Source: Microbacterium testaceum StLB037
GTDB taxonomy: Bacteria > Actinomycetota > Actinomycetes > Actinomycetales > Microbacteriaceae
Assembly: GCF_008763945.1 (NCBI RefSeq)
Contig: NZ_VTQH01000001.1
Location: 1,240,110 to 1,304,109 of the forward strand
Length of the DNA: 64,000 nt
Direction of reading: 5' to 3'
Part shown: piece after piece, positions 19,672-28,037 of the stretch
Numbering within the stretch: the first letter of the stretch is position 1
Layout of the letters: each line of letters begins with the position of its first letter
Program-made: the position numbers and the translations under genes
Notes under the pieces: generated by a model
Databases searched by the model: none
The model's input: the letters and a program-made list of their open reading frames with translations, nothing else
Told to the model about the DNA's origin: nothing

Positions 19672-20721
19672 TCATGTGCTAGGCGGACGAGCGGTCGTGG
19701 TGCCCTCGCGGAAGGTGCACGTCAGGTCGAGACCCGAAGGCGATTCGTCCTCGAGCATCGCCGCGACGGCTTCACCGGCGGCGCGCCCCTTGGCGGTGGC
19801 GGGCTGGACGAGCGTGGTCAGCACGTGCGGGGCCAAACCGTCGACGACGACCCCGTCGAATCCGGTCACGCTCACGTCATCGGGCACCCGCAGCCCCGCC
19901 TCTTCGGCGGCACGGATGACTCCGGCGGCCAGCAGGTCGCTCTGCGCGATCACCGCCGTCGGCCGACGCCCGGGATCGGCGAAGATCGCGCGCCCGGCGA
20001 TGGTCCCCTCATCGATCGAGCTGGTGGCGGCGGCCACCGCCGGGGCGTCCGGGAACACCGCGCGAGCGCCGGCGAGGCGGTCGGCGGTGACGTCCACCCG
20101 CACCTCGGCGTCGCCGGCGAGCCAGCCGCGCCGACGAGCTGTGTCGGTCGGGAGCGTGACGATGACCACGTCGCGATGACCGAGCGCCTCGAGGTGCCGC
20201 GCGGCCGCGCGCTGCGCCTCGGTGTTGTCGAGCAGCACCTGTGGAACGCCCTCGCCGGCATCGCCCTCGACCACGACGACCGGGATGCCGCGGCCTTTGA
20301 CGATCTCGAGGGAGTCGCGCATGCGCGGGCTGCAGCCGATCAGCACCGCGGCGTCGATCGGAGCGGTGTGCAGCGAAGGTTCGCTCACGGTCTCGCCGTC
20401 GTCGCGCAGGAGGAGCAGCGCCGCGCCGAGACGCGAGACGCCGTCGGCCAGGCCGTCCATCATGTGCGTGGTGACCGGATCGAGGAACGCCGTGCCGAGG
20501 TGCTGGTCGAAGACCACGCCCACGATGCCCGAACGCCCCCGGCGGAGAGAGGCGGCGCGGGGGTCGGGTCCGGTGTAGCCGAGGCTCTCGGCTGCGGCGA
20601 GCACGCGAGCGCGCGTGGCCTGCGACGTCGGCGTCTTGCCGCTGAAGACGACCGAGGCGGTCGACGCGGAGACGCCGGCCTCTCGGGCGACGTCGCTGAT
20701 GGTGGCGCGACGAGTGCTCAC
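19672..20721 (-). CDS. LacI-family transcriptional repressor
   Basis: A 349-residue regulator. Residues 6-50 form the LacI helix-turn-helix and hinge (ATISDVAREAGVSASTASVVFSG); from about 60 comes a periplasmic-binding-protein-like sugar domain with VFDQHLG, DEGTIAGRAIF and PDDVSVTGFDG. The GTG start at 20721 has a TAGCAT -10 box 6 bases upstream (20728-20733 on the other strand). It is divergent from an MFS transporter, with two identical palindromes in between, so it probably represses the transporter, and possibly itself, until a sugar-like inducer binds. Confidence 0.93.
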   Translation of the reverse strand: MSTRRATISDVAREAGVSASTASVVFSGKTPTSQATRARVLAAAESLGYTGPDPRAASLRRGRSGIVGVVFDQHLGTAFLDPVTTHMMDGLADGVSRLGAALLLLRDDGETVSEPSLHTAPIDAAVLIGCSPRMRDSLEIVKGRGIPVVVVEGDAGEGVPQVLLDNTEAQRAAARHLEALGHRDVVIVTLPTDTARRRGWLAGDAEVRVDVTADRLAGARAVFPDAPAVAAATSSIDEGTIAGRAIFADPGRRPTAVIAQSDLLAAGVIRAAEEAGLRVPDDVSVTGFDGVVVDGLAPHVLTTLVQPATAKGRAAGEAVAAMLEDESPSGLDLTCTFREGTTTARPPST

Positions 20722-20733
20722 GGGGCGATGCTA
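20722..20733 (-). promoter_or_regulatory. Leaderless -10 box of the LacI gene
   Basis: TAGCAT (minus strand, 20728-20733), 6 bases before the GTG. Confidence 0.5.
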
Positions 20734-20753
20734 CCCGGCGACACGCTTGGCGC

Positions 20754-20785
20754 CGAATCGATTCGATCGATGTCGAATCGATTCG
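20754..20785. promoter_or_regulatory. Twin LacI-type operator
   Basis: The perfect palindrome CGAATCGATTCG occurs twice (20754-20765 and 20774-20785), centre to centre 20 bp, about two helical turns. The right copy ends 2 bases before the TACAGT -10 box of the MFS gene, so a bound repressor should block that promoter. Confidence 0.7.
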
Positions 20786-20786
20786 G

Positions 20787-20798
20787 TACAGTGACCCC
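20787..20798 (+). promoter_or_regulatory. Leaderless -10 box of the MFS gene
   Basis: TACAGT at 20787-20792, 6 bases before ATG 20799, directly beside the operator. Confidence 0.55.
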
Positions 20799-22055
20799 AT
20801 GCACTCGACGCTCACCCGGTCCCAGCTCGTCCGCTGGCACATCGCGATCTGCGCCATCTTCCTCGCGAGCGGGCTCAGCATCTCGACGTGGGCGTCCCGG
20901 GTGCCCGCCATCCGCGAGTCGCTCGGCATCGAGAACTCCGGCGTCGGCCTTTTGCTGCTGGGCATGGGCGTGGCATCCATCATCGGTCTGTCGGTCGCGC
21001 CCGCCGTGATGGCCCGCATCGGCGCACGCAGCGGAATGCTCGTGGCCCTGCTCCTCGTCGGCGTCGGCCTCGCGATCATCGGCTTCGGCGCCGACTCCCT
21101 GCAGGTCTTCGCCGTCGCCCTCCTCGGACTCGCCCTGTTCGGGTTCGGCAACGGAGCAGTCGACGTGATGATGAACGTCGAGGGCGCCGCGCTCGAGAAG
21201 GCCACCGGCCGCACGATCATGCCCCTGCTGCACGCCTTCTTCAGCTTCGGCACCGTGATCGGCGCGGGCCTCGGCTTCGTTGCCGTCAGCCTCGGCATCC
21301 CGGTGATCGCGCACTCCGTGGCCATGGGTGTCGTGATCATCGTGGTCGCCTTCGTAGCGGTCGCCAACGTGCCGCGAGCCGAGGTGGCGATGGACGCCCC
21401 CGCCGACGAGGAGCGCGCGCACTGGCGCGAACGCCTGGCCGTCTCCCTCCAGGCGTGGCGCGAGCCGCGGACGTACACGCTCGGCGTCATCATGCTGGGC
21501 ATGGCCTTCGCCGAGGGCAGTGCCAACGACTGGCTCCCCTCCGCGGTGGTCTATGGGCACGGCGCGCCCGAAGAGGCGGGTCCGGCCGTGCTCGCGGTGT
21601 TCTCGGTCGCCATGACCATCGGTCGCATCGCCGGGGGTCCGGTCGTCGATCGACTCGGTCGCGTCCTCGTGCTGCGCGTGCTCGCCGGCACCGCCGCCGC
21701 GGGTCTGCTGCTGTTCATCCTGGCCCCCTACGGTCCGCTGGTTTTCATCGGCGCGGCCCTGTGGGGCCTGGGCGCCTCGCTCGGCTTCCCGATCGGCATG
21801 TCCGCCGCCGCCGACGACCCCGCCAAGGCCGCCTCCCGCGTGGCCGCGGCGGCGACCATCGGATACGTGGCCTTCCTCTGCGGCCCCCCGATCCTCGGGT
21901 GGATCGGTGACCACATCGGGCTGTTGAACACGCTGCTCATCGTGGTCGGGTTGATCGTGGCATCCGGTCTCTTCTCCGGCGCGGCGAAACCGCTCGTCGT
22001 GGCCGAGAAGGCGGAGTCCGAGCCCGCCCGACGCGATTCGGCGGGACGCAATTAG
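20799..22055 (+). CDS. MFS transporter
   Basis: A 418-residue, 12-helix major facilitator. It shows the loop 2-3 region VMARIGARSGM and the repeated element in the second half, VVDRLGRVLVLRVLAG. The pattern ASRVPAIRESLGIENSGVGLLLLGMG and GNGAVDVMMNVEGAALEKATGR in the first half resembles the YbjJ/FucP-like group, which often carries sugars or their derivatives. Substrate unknown. Divergence from a LacI repressor and the twin operator at its promoter support a regulated uptake or efflux role for a carbohydrate-like compound. Confidence 0.88.
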   Translation: MHSTLTRSQLVRWHIAICAIFLASGLSISTWASRVPAIRESLGIENSGVGLLLLGMGVASIIGLSVAPAVMARIGARSGMLVALLLVGVGLAIIGFGADSLQVFAVALLGLALFGFGNGAVDVMMNVEGAALEKATGRTIMPLLHAFFSFGTVIGAGLGFVAVSLGIPVIAHSVAMGVVIIVVAFVAVANVPRAEVAMDAPADEERAHWRERLAVSLQAWREPRTYTLGVIMLGMAFAEGSANDWLPSAVVYGHGAPEEAGPAVLAVFSVAMTIGRIAGGPVVDRLGRVLVLRVLAGTAAAGLLLFILAPYGPLVFIGAALWGLGASLGFPIGMSAAADDPAKAASRVAAAATIGYVAFLCGPPILGWIGDHIGLLNTLLIVVGLIVASGLFSGAAKPLVVAEKAESEPARRDSAGRN

Positions 22056-22064
22056 GCTGGGCGG
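22053..22064 (+). promoter_or_regulatory. Leaderless -10 box of nucS
   Basis: TAGGCT at 22053-22058 overlaps the end of the MFS gene and ends 6 bases before the nucS GTG at 22065. Confidence 0.5.
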
Positions 22065-22763
22065 GTGCGTCTCGTCATCGCCCGTTGCTCCGTCGATTAC
22101 ACCGGCCGCCTCAACGCGCATCTCCCCCTCGCCACCCGCCTGCTCGTGCACAAGGGCGACGGCAGTCTGCTCGTGCATTCCGACGGCGGCTCGTACAAGC
22201 CGCTCAACTGGATGAGCCCGCCGTGCTCGCTCACCCTCGAGCAGCCCGATGAGGTCGATGTCGAAGACGGCGTGATCGAGCGCTGGCGCGTGACGCACGC
22301 CAAGACCGGAGACGCCCTGCTGGTGCGCATCCACGAGATCATCCACGACACCGCGCACGACCTCGGCGTCGATCCGGGCCTGATCAAGGACGGCGTCGAA
22401 GCCGACCTGCAGCGCCTGCTGGCCGAGCAGGTGTCGGTGGTCGGTGAGAACCTCACCCTCGTGCGCCGCGAGTACCCCACCGCGATCGGCCCCGTCGACC
22501 TGCTCCTGCGCAACGACGACGGCACGGGGACGGTCGCGATCGAGGTCAAGCGCCGCGGCGACATCGACGGGGTCGAGCAGCTCACGCGCTACCTCGAGCT
22601 GCTCAACCGCGACCCCCTGCTCGCCCCCGTCACGGGCGTCTACGCCGCGCAAGAGATCAAGCCCCAAGCGCGCGTGCTCGCCACCGACCGCGGCATCCGG
22701 TGCCTCGTCCTCGACTACGACGAGATGAAGGGCGTGCAGTCCGGCGCCCCGCGGCTCTTCTGA
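22065..22763 (+). CDS. nucS: Mismatch-specific endonuclease NucS/EndoMS
   Basis: A 232-residue nuclease. The N-terminal half forms the DNA-binding and dimer domain; the C-terminal half is a RecB-like nuclease domain with [10 protein letters not shown], then [19 protein letters not shown], giving the Asp ... Glu-x-Lys active site. NucS cuts both strands at certain mismatches and replaces MutS/MutL repair in many actinobacteria and archaea. The protein ends GAPRLF; family members bind the beta clamp through a C-terminal LF-type peptide. The GTG start is set by the -10 box. No mutS or mutL gene is in the window. Confidence 0.95.
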   Translation: MRLVIARCSVDYTGRLNAHLPLATRLLVHKGDGSLLVHSDGGSYKPLNWMSPPCSLTLEQPDEVDVEDGVIERWRVTHAKTGDALLVRIHEIIHDTAHDLGVDPGLIKDGVEADLQRLLAEQVSVVGENLTLVRREYPTAIGPVDLLLRNDDGTGTVAIEVKRRGDIDGVEQLTRYLELLNRDPLLAPVTGVYAAQEIKPQARVLATDRGIRCLVLDYDEMKGVQSGAPRLF

Positions 22764-22794
22764 CGCGGCGAGCGCCGCGCGCGGGCAGCGCCGG

Positions 22795-22806
22795 TAGCGT
22801 GGACGC
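22795..22806 (+). promoter_or_regulatory. Leaderless -10 box of the HAD gene
   Basis: TAGCGT at 22795-22800, 6 bases before ATG 22807. Confidence 0.5.
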
Positions 22807-23511
22807 ATGTCTGCACGCTCTCCCTTCTCCTGCGTCCTGTGGGACGTCGACGGAACCCTCGTCGACGCATCGGAGGGCATCCTCCGCCGGTTGACGATCA
22901 CTCTCGAGCACTTCGGGCGCACGCCCCCCGTGCGCGGAGAGCTGTCGCGCTGGATCGGTCCGCCGATGTTCGAGTCGTTCCAGGTGAACGTGGGGATGAC
23001 GCCCGAGCAGGCCACCGAGGCCGTCAGCTTCTATCGCGGCCTCAACAAGAGCGAGGGCTACACCGTCAGCGCGCGCCTGTACCCGGGAGTGGAGCAGCTC
23101 GTGCACGACCTGCACGCGGCGGGCGTCCCGCAATCCACGGCCAGTTCGAAGCCCGAGGTGCAGGTGGTCGCGCTCATGGACCACTTCGGTCTCGCCCCCT
23201 CCCTCGAGGCGATGGTCGGCGCCACCCTCGACGAGCGCACCCTGAGCACCAAGGCCGATGTCGTGCGTGAGGCGCTGCGGCGCCTCGAGGCCGCCGGGGC
23301 CGACACCTCGCGACCCATCCTCATCGGCGACCGTCACCACGACGTGGAGGGCGGGGCGGATGCCGGTGTGCCGGTGATCTTCGTCCGGTGGGGCTTCAGC
23401 TGGCCCCACGAGGCGGAGGGCGCCCAAGCCGCCGTGGACGACATCGACGAATTGCGCGCTCTTCTGCTGATCGACGACCCGTCGGGGACGGGCCCCTCCG
23501 CCGGTGTCTGA
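22807..23511 (+). CDS. HAD-superfamily hydrolase, phosphoglycolate phosphatase-like
   Basis: A 234-residue phosphatase. Motif I is LWDVDGTLVDAS (nucleophile Asp and acid Asp). A helical cap with PMFESFQVNVGM follows, then motif II in TASSKPEVQ, motif III Lys in STKADVV, and motif IV in LIGDRHHDVEGG. Cap type and length match the Gph/PpaX group that dephosphorylates small phosphates such as phosphoglycolate. Its end overlaps the following coiled-coil gene by 8 bases, so the two may be co-translated. Confidence 0.88.
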   Translation: MSARSPFSCVLWDVDGTLVDASEGILRRLTITLEHFGRTPPVRGELSRWIGPPMFESFQVNVGMTPEQATEAVSFYRGLNKSEGYTVSARLYPGVEQLVHDLHAAGVPQSTASSKPEVQVVALMDHFGLAPSLEAMVGATLDERTLSTKADVVREALRRLEAAGADTSRPILIGDRHHDVEGGADAGVPVIFVRWGFSWPHEAEGAQAAVDDIDELRALLLIDDPSGTGPSAGV

Positions 23512-24694
23512 GCTCGACGGGGTCGTCCCCGCGGTCGTCGCGCTCCTGGCGCTCGCGCTGGTCGTGGCGGTGATCGTGATCGCGGTGCGCGTTTCCCGTC
23601 GATCCCCCCGTGCTCGCGCCGCCGCCGCACAGGCGGTGGGCCAGGCATCCGAGGCGCTCCTCCGCCTCGATGACGCCGTCGACGAGCTCGACGCGGCGTT
23701 CCGGACCGCCGACGCGGTGGATGCCGCGGACGAACCCACCGACCTGCGTCGTGCGCGCGCCGCCGCTCTCCGAGCCCGCGACCGCGGGTTCGCCGAGGTT
23801 TCCCGACTCGAGGCCGACACGGGAGTGGCCGCCGTGCGCCGCGACGACGCGCGCCGACTGCGCGCCGGGCTCGATCAGCAGCTCGACCGCGTCACGCGCG
23901 CCCGGGCGCAGCTCGACGAGTGGGCCCGCGCGCACCGACCCGCGCCCGCGCTGCTCACCGCCGCCCGTCGTCGCCGCGACGAGCTTCTGGCGACGATGGG
24001 TGACCCCGAGCCCCTGGTCGCCGCCCTCCGCGCCCGCTTCGCCGCCGAAGACCGCGATGACGCCGAGACGGCCGCCCTCGCGGCATCCGAGGCGATCCGC
24101 GATGCCGACGCCGCGATCGAGCGCGCGTCCGTCGCCCCCGAGGGCGACCACCTCACCGCAGCGACCGCCGCCCTCGCCCGCGTGGAACGGCAGCTGCGTG
24201 CCGTCGAGGACGCGCACCGCATCACCCTCCAGGCCGCCGAGAACGCCCCGGCCGAGCTCGCGGCCGCGCGGGGCGAGATCGACGCGGCGATCGAGCTGGC
24301 GTCGAGCCGATCGCCCGAGACGCGTCCGGAAGCCGTCGAACGTCTGCGCTCGGCCTCGCGCGACCTCGAGGCCGCCACCGCGGACGCCGCCGCACGACCC
24401 CGACGGGCGATCACCGTCGTCGCACGGGCCCGCCAGGTGCGCGACGAGGTGCTCTCCGACTCCGCGAGCCCGCGCCAACGCGTGGAGGCCGCTCGCGCCG
24501 CCCTCCCCGGAACCCTCGCGTGCGCGCGCGCCGCTCTCGCCGCCGCCGACGCCCGAGACACCGCCGGCCCGATCGCCGACCGTCTCCGTCGCGAGCACGC
24601 GCGCCGCGAGCTCGCCGCCGCTCGTGCGGCGACCGACGCCGAGCAGGCCCTCGCCCACGCCCGTGCCGCCTGGCACGCCGTGTCCCGCTCCTGA
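23504..24694 (+). CDS. Membrane-anchored coiled-coil protein of unknown function
   Basis: I do not recognise a family. The 396 residues start with one strong membrane helix (about 8-28) followed by RVSRRSPRAR, so the bulk should lie in the cytoplasm. From about residue 35 to the end the sequence is almost entirely Ala, Arg, Asp, Glu and Leu in helical pattern (for example ALRARDRGFAEVSRLEAD), with no Cys-rich or catalytic motif. This predicts long alpha-helical bundles or coiled coils. The GTG start overlaps the end of the HAD gene by 8 bases. A scaffold or envelope-linked structural role is possible but not shown. Confidence 0.7.
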   Translation: MSELDGVVPAVVALLALALVVAVIVIAVRVSRRSPRARAAAAQAVGQASEALLRLDDAVDELDAAFRTADAVDAADEPTDLRRARAAALRARDRGFAEVSRLEADTGVAAVRRDDARRLRAGLDQQLDRVTRARAQLDEWARAHRPAPALLTAARRRRDELLATMGDPEPLVAALRARFAAEDRDDAETAALAASEAIRDADAAIERASVAPEGDHLTAATAALARVERQLRAVEDAHRITLQAAENAPAELAAARGEIDAAIELASSRSPETRPEAVERLRSASRDLEAATADAAARPRRAITVVARARQVRDEVLSDSASPRQRVEAARAALPGTLACARAALAAADARDTAGPIADRLRREHARRELAAARAATDAEQALAHARAAWHAVSRS

Positions 24695-24719
24695 CCCCGA
24701 TCTCGGCGGAGCCGTGCCC

Positions 24720-24732
24720 TATCGTGAGCGGC
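24720..24732 (+). promoter_or_regulatory. Leaderless -10 box of the DUF2156 gene
   Basis: TATCGT at 24720-24725, 7 bases before ATG 24733. This supports this start over upstream in-frame codons. Confidence 0.5.
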
Positions 24733-26796
24733 ATGGGGGAGCACACGACACTCCGACGGGCGACGCAGCTCACGCGCCGTCTGCCGGCCACGCTCGGTCT
24801 GATCGGCATCCTGATCGTCGCGGGGGTCGCGACCGGTGCCCTCTGGCAGCCGTTCGCCTCCTCCGATTCGTTCGACGCACTCGCGTACGGCCTCCCCGCC
24901 CTCGAGGCCGGTCGGTGGTGGACCCCCCTCACCGGCACGTTCGTCGTCGCCGCGCCGTGGCTGTACCTCGTCGGCATCCCGACTCTGCTCGGTATGGGGT
25001 ACCTCGAGATCCGCCGCGGGAGCCGCATCGCGGCCGCGTACTTCGCCGTGGGTCAGCTGTTCTCGATCTTCGCCGCGGCGCTCTTCCTCTGGCTGGCGGC
25101 CCTTCTGCCCTGGCCGTGGGCGCAGGCGCAGGCGATGACCCTCGACGTCGGGCCGTCGGGTGGCCTCTTCGCGTGCCTGGCCGCCGCTCTGGCTCTGCTG
25201 CCCTCGCCCTGGCGCCTCCGGGCCTGGACGGTCCTGATCGCGGGGCTCGCGCTCACCTTCCTCTATTACGGCTCTCTCCCCGACCTCGAACGCGTCCTCG
25301 CCGTCGCCCTGGTGCTGGGCGTCGACCGATCGCTGCGTCCTCAGCGCGTGAGCGTGCGCGAGCAGCGACTGATCGCCTTCGTGGTGCTGTGCGCCCTCGG
25401 CGCGTTCGAGATCCTCGGCTACCTCGCCCCCATGACCGGGCCGTTCGGCTCGTCGGAGGCGACCTCGGGGTCGTGGGTCGACGTCGCGGTGAACACGGCG
25501 CTCGTCCTCGTCATCGCCACGGCCCTGCGCCGGGGTCGACGCTGGGCGTGGGTCGTCGTGATGATCTACAGCGCCCTCAACCTGCTGCTGGTGCTCCTGC
25601 TGTTCGGCATCCTGCTGCTGTCGGGTCTCACCGAGATCGAAGCGGACCTGGATGCCGACTTCACCAGCGTCCTCGCCTCTTCGGCGCTGTGGCTCGTGGC
25701 ATCCGTCTACTTCTTCCTGGTGCGAGCGGCCTTCCGCGCGCGTCCGCGCGCCGCCCTCGGGGAGACCCCTGCACCCTCGGTCGACGAGGTGAAGGCGGAG
25801 CTGCGCACGAGCGGCGGAGGCACGCTGTCGTGGATGACGACGTGGGAGGGGATGTCGTACGCCCGCTTCGACCGGGGGATCGTCGCCTACCAGCGTCGTT
25901 CGGGCGTCGCCCTTGCCCTCGGCGATCCGCTCGGACCCGTCGCCTCGCGCGCCCTAACCGTCCGCTCGTTCATCGACGCCGCCGAGGCGGCGGGTCTGGC
26001 CCCGTGCTTCTTCAGCGCCGGAGAGACGACCGCCGAGGCGGTCCCGAGCGGCTGGAGACGCCTCGTCGTCGCCGACGACACCGTGGTCGATCTCCCGGGC
26101 CTGCAATTCACCGGCAAGGCCTGGGGGGCTGTGCGCACCTCGCTCAACCGCGCCGAGCGCGAGGGGATGACCTTCCGCCTGTCGACGCTCGCCGAGGAGA
26201 CCTGGGGCGTGCGTCAGCAGCTGCGCGCCATCTCCGAGAGCTGGGTGGGCGACAAGGGGCTCCCCGAGATGGGGTTCACCCTGGGCACGCTGCACGAGGC
26301 CGCCGACCCCGAGGTGCGCCTCGCCCTCGCCGTCTCACCGCAGGGCGACGTCGACGGGTTCTTGTCGTGGCTTCCGATCTGGGGCGAGGGCGAGATCCGC
26401 GGGTGGACGCTCGATCTCATGCGCCGACGCGATGACGGCTTCGGACCCGTCATGGAGTTCCTCATCGGCGCATCCGCGCGGCAGTTCTCCGCCGAGGGTG
26501 CCCAGGTCGTGTCACTGTCCGGCGCCCCGCTGGCGCACGAGTATCCCGCGGATGCCGGCGCCATCGCCGACCTGCAGGACCGCATGGCCGCGATGCTCGA
26601 GCCCGTCTATGGCTTCGCCTCGCTGCACCGCTTCAAGCAGAAGTTCCACCCGCGCTACGAGACGATGTACCTGCTCTACCGCGACGAGGCCGATCTCACC
26701 CGCATCGGCGCCGCGTTGACCCGGGCCTTCCTTCCGCACGCGACGCTCGGTCAGTTCGCGGCGGCGGGCGTCGATCTCGTGCGCCACGAACGATGA
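24733..26796 (+). CDS. Membrane protein with rhomboid-like N-terminus and DUF2156 (MprF-like) domain
   Basis: A 687-residue protein. Residues 1-340 hold about nine membrane helices. The first part resembles a rhomboid fold: TGTFVVAAPWLYLVG matches the LTS/H region, and VGPSGGLFACLAAALALLP matches the GxSG helix, but the catalytic His helix (AHxxG) is absent, so protease activity is unlikely. From about 360 comes a cytoplasmic DUF2156 domain, the GNAT-like domain of phosphatidylglycerol lysyltransferases (MprF, LysX), with SYARFDRGIVAYQRRSGVALALGDP, GKAWGAVRTSLNRAEREG and FASLHRFKQKFHPRYETMYL. MprF-type enzymes transfer amino acids to membrane lipids. Transfer to a lipid is plausible here, but donor and acceptor are not known. 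Confidence 0.8.
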   Translation: MGEHTTLRRATQLTRRLPATLGLIGILIVAGVATGALWQPFASSDSFDALAYGLPALEAGRWWTPLTGTFVVAAPWLYLVGIPTLLGMGYLEIRRGSRIAAAYFAVGQLFSIFAAALFLWLAALLPWPWAQAQAMTLDVGPSGGLFACLAAALALLPSPWRLRAWTVLIAGLALTFLYYGSLPDLERVLAVALVLGVDRSLRPQRVSVREQRLIAFVVLCALGAFEILGYLAPMTGPFGSSEATSGSWVDVAVNTALVLVIATALRRGRRWAWVVVMIYSALNLLLVLLLFGILLLSGLTEIEADLDADFTSVLASSALWLVASVYFFLVRAAFRARPRAALGETPAPSVDEVKAELRTSGGGTLSWMTTWEGMSYARFDRGIVAYQRRSGVALALGDPLGPVASRALTVRSFIDAAEAAGLAPCFFSAGETTAEAVPSGWRRLVVADDTVVDLPGLQFTGKAWGAVRTSLNRAEREGMTFRLSTLAEETWGVRQQLRAISESWVGDKGLPEMGFTLGTLHEAADPEVRLALAVSPQGDVDGFLSWLPIWGEGEIRGWTLDLMRRRDDGFGPVMEFLIGASARQFSAEGAQVVSLSGAPLAHEYPADAGAIADLQDRMAAMLEPVYGFASLHRFKQKFHPRYETMYLLYRDEADLTRIGAALTRAFLPHATLGQFAAAGVDLVRHER

Positions 26797-26797
26797 A

Positions 26798-26829
26798 GGC
26801 CCCGGTGCACGCCGAGTGCGACCGGGGCC
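26798..26829. terminator. Bidirectional terminator
   Basis: Stem GGCCCCGGT / ACCGGGGCC (26798-26806 / 26821-26829) with a 14-base loop, between the convergent DUF2156 and cold-shock genes. Confidence 0.7.
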
Positions 26830-26853
26830 CGACCGACCGGAGCCGGTGAAGGA

Positions 26854-27060
26854 TCAGAGGGGACGGATGTTCTCCGCCTGCAGGCCCTTGGGGCCCTGCG
26901 CGACGTCGAACTCGACGCGCTGGTTCTCTTCGAGCGAGCGGTAGCCGGCCGACTGGATCGCGCTGTAGTGCGCGAAGACGTCCTGGCTGCCGTCATCGGG
27001 GGCGATGAAGCCGAAACCCTTCTCCGAGTTGAACCATTTGACCGTGCCCTGCGTGCTCAT
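26854..27060 (-). CDS. Cold-shock protein (CspA family)
   Basis: A 68-residue single OB-fold domain. It carries both RNA-binding motifs, KGFGFI (RNP1) and VFAHYSAI (RNP2), and the start [15 protein letters not shown]. CspA-type proteins bind single-stranded RNA and DNA and help translation at low temperature or during normal growth. It is transcribed leftward as a single gene with a long (over 300-base) gene-free region in front, consistent with an untranslated leader as in other csp genes. Confidence 0.96.
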   Translation of the reverse strand: MSTQGTVKWFNSEKGFGFIAPDDGSQDVFAHYSAIQSAGYRSLEENQRVEFDVAQGPKGLQAENIRPL

Positions 27061-27203
27061 CGTTGTGCCGTTTCCCGCTCGAGCCGGCGCCGAGCGCGCC
27101 GATCTGTGCCTTCACGTTATCGGCCGGGATCGCTCATCGCGAGGCACCGTGACACAAACGTTGCGCGGGGCGGAACACGGGGACATACGCCGTAAGCCCA
27201 TAC

Positions 27204-27240
27204 GACGCCCGGGCTGAGCAGGGCTCGAAGCCCGGGCGTC
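27204..27240. terminator. Strong hairpin of unknown role upstream of csp
   Basis: Perfect 12-bp stem GACGCCCGGGCT / AGCCCGGGCGTC with a 13-base loop. It resembles a terminator but has no annotated gene ending at it, so an untranslated RNA or a transcription barrier is possible. Confidence 0.4.
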
Positions 27241-27259
27241 GACGGATCCCCCCGGATAT

Positions 27260-27276
27260 GTCACGCGAGGCGTGAC
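27260..27276. promoter_or_regulatory. Inverted repeat, candidate operator
   Basis: GTCACGC-GAG-GCGTGAC, a perfect 7-bp palindrome with a 3-base centre, about 105 bases upstream of the GntR start and 200 bases upstream of csp. The binding protein is unknown. Confidence 0.4.
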
Positions 27277-27380
27277 GGCGATCACTTTACCGGCGTCCCG
27301 GCTCGCGCGCGACACGAAAACGAAGAATCAGGAAGTTCCTTTCACCTTCTGTGATAACCGGGGGCCGTAAAATCCGGCTG

Positions 27381-27989
27381 ATGGATAGTCGCCGGCGTGC
27401 TTCCGCCCTCGTCGACGAGGCCTACCGGGCCCTCGGCGAGGCCATCGTCGACGGTCGATTGAAAGCCGGCGACCGCCTCCGCGACGTCGAGCTGGCGGCC
27501 CTCATGGGTATTTCGCGCACCCCCGTCCGCGAGGCCCTGCAGCGGCTGGAACGCATCGGATTGGTCGAGGTCGCCGCCAACCGCTACACGCGCGTCGCCG
27601 CCCTCACCGATCGCGCCCGCGGTGATATGCGCGAATACGCCGCGCACACCATCGCGGCCGTGATGCACGTCGCCCTTCCCCGGTGCACGGACGAGGAATT
27701 GAGCGAGACCGCGCGCATCGTCGAAGAGATGCGTTCCGCCCTTTCCTCGGAGGAATACGTCGCCTCGACCATGGCGCTCGCGTCGCATCTCGTGGCCATT
27801 TCACGCAATGTCGTCTTCCAGAAGACCTTCGTGCAGATCGACCTCGTCCTGCGACGCAATCTCGAGGGGTGGACCAGCGTCACCGACAGTACGCGCGACA
27901 CCCTGTTCCGCCATCTGCTCGACCAGATCGCTCGCCGTGACACCAATGGCGCCACCTGGACGTTCCTCGCTCTGCACGGTTTCGCCTGA
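27381..27989 (+). CDS. GntR-family transcriptional regulator
   Basis: A 202-residue regulator starting at ATG 27381, 7 bases after TAAAAT. The next upstream in-frame codon (27351) would place the -10 box inside the gene. Residues about 8-75 are the winged helix with AYRALGEAIVDGRLKAGDRL and GISRTPVREALQRLERIGLV, the clear GntR signature. The C-terminal 125 residues are helical, like the FadR-type effector domain, but shorter than usual and lacking obvious metal-binding His/Asp sets apart from scattered His. Target genes and effector are unknown; it is a single gene. Confidence 0.88.
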   Translation: MDSRRRASALVDEAYRALGEAIVDGRLKAGDRLRDVELAALMGISRTPVREALQRLERIGLVEVAANRYTRVAALTDRARGDMREYAAHTIAAVMHVALPRCTDEELSETARIVEEMRSALSSEEYVASTMALASHLVAISRNVVFQKTFVQIDLVLRRNLEGWTSVTDSTRDTLFRHLLDQIARRDTNGATWTFLALHGFA

Positions 27990-28025
27990 GCGCACAAGAG
28001 CCCCGCGCCCTCGCACACCGACCGT

Positions 28026-28037
28026 TAGCGTGACGGC
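28026..28037 (+). promoter_or_regulatory. Leaderless -10 box of the GNAT-like gene
   Basis: TAGCGT at 28026-28031, 6 bases before ATG 28038. Confidence 0.5.

Larger units (their letters stand above)
27061..27380. other. Gene-free divergent control region of csp and the GntR gene
   Basis: 320 bases without a supported gene. Contents: the probable csp leader on the minus side (to about 27120), a perfect 12-bp-stem hairpin at 27204-27240 and a 17-bp inverted repeat at 27260-27276 (listed separately), and the TAAAAT -10 box of the GntR gene at 27368-27373. The last 100 bases are more A/T-rich than the surroundings. Confidence 0.6.

Noticed and set aside
27005-27217. 70-codon frame overlapping the csp leader
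   Set aside because: Partly antisense to csp and ends at the hairpin without ribosome site or recognisable protein.
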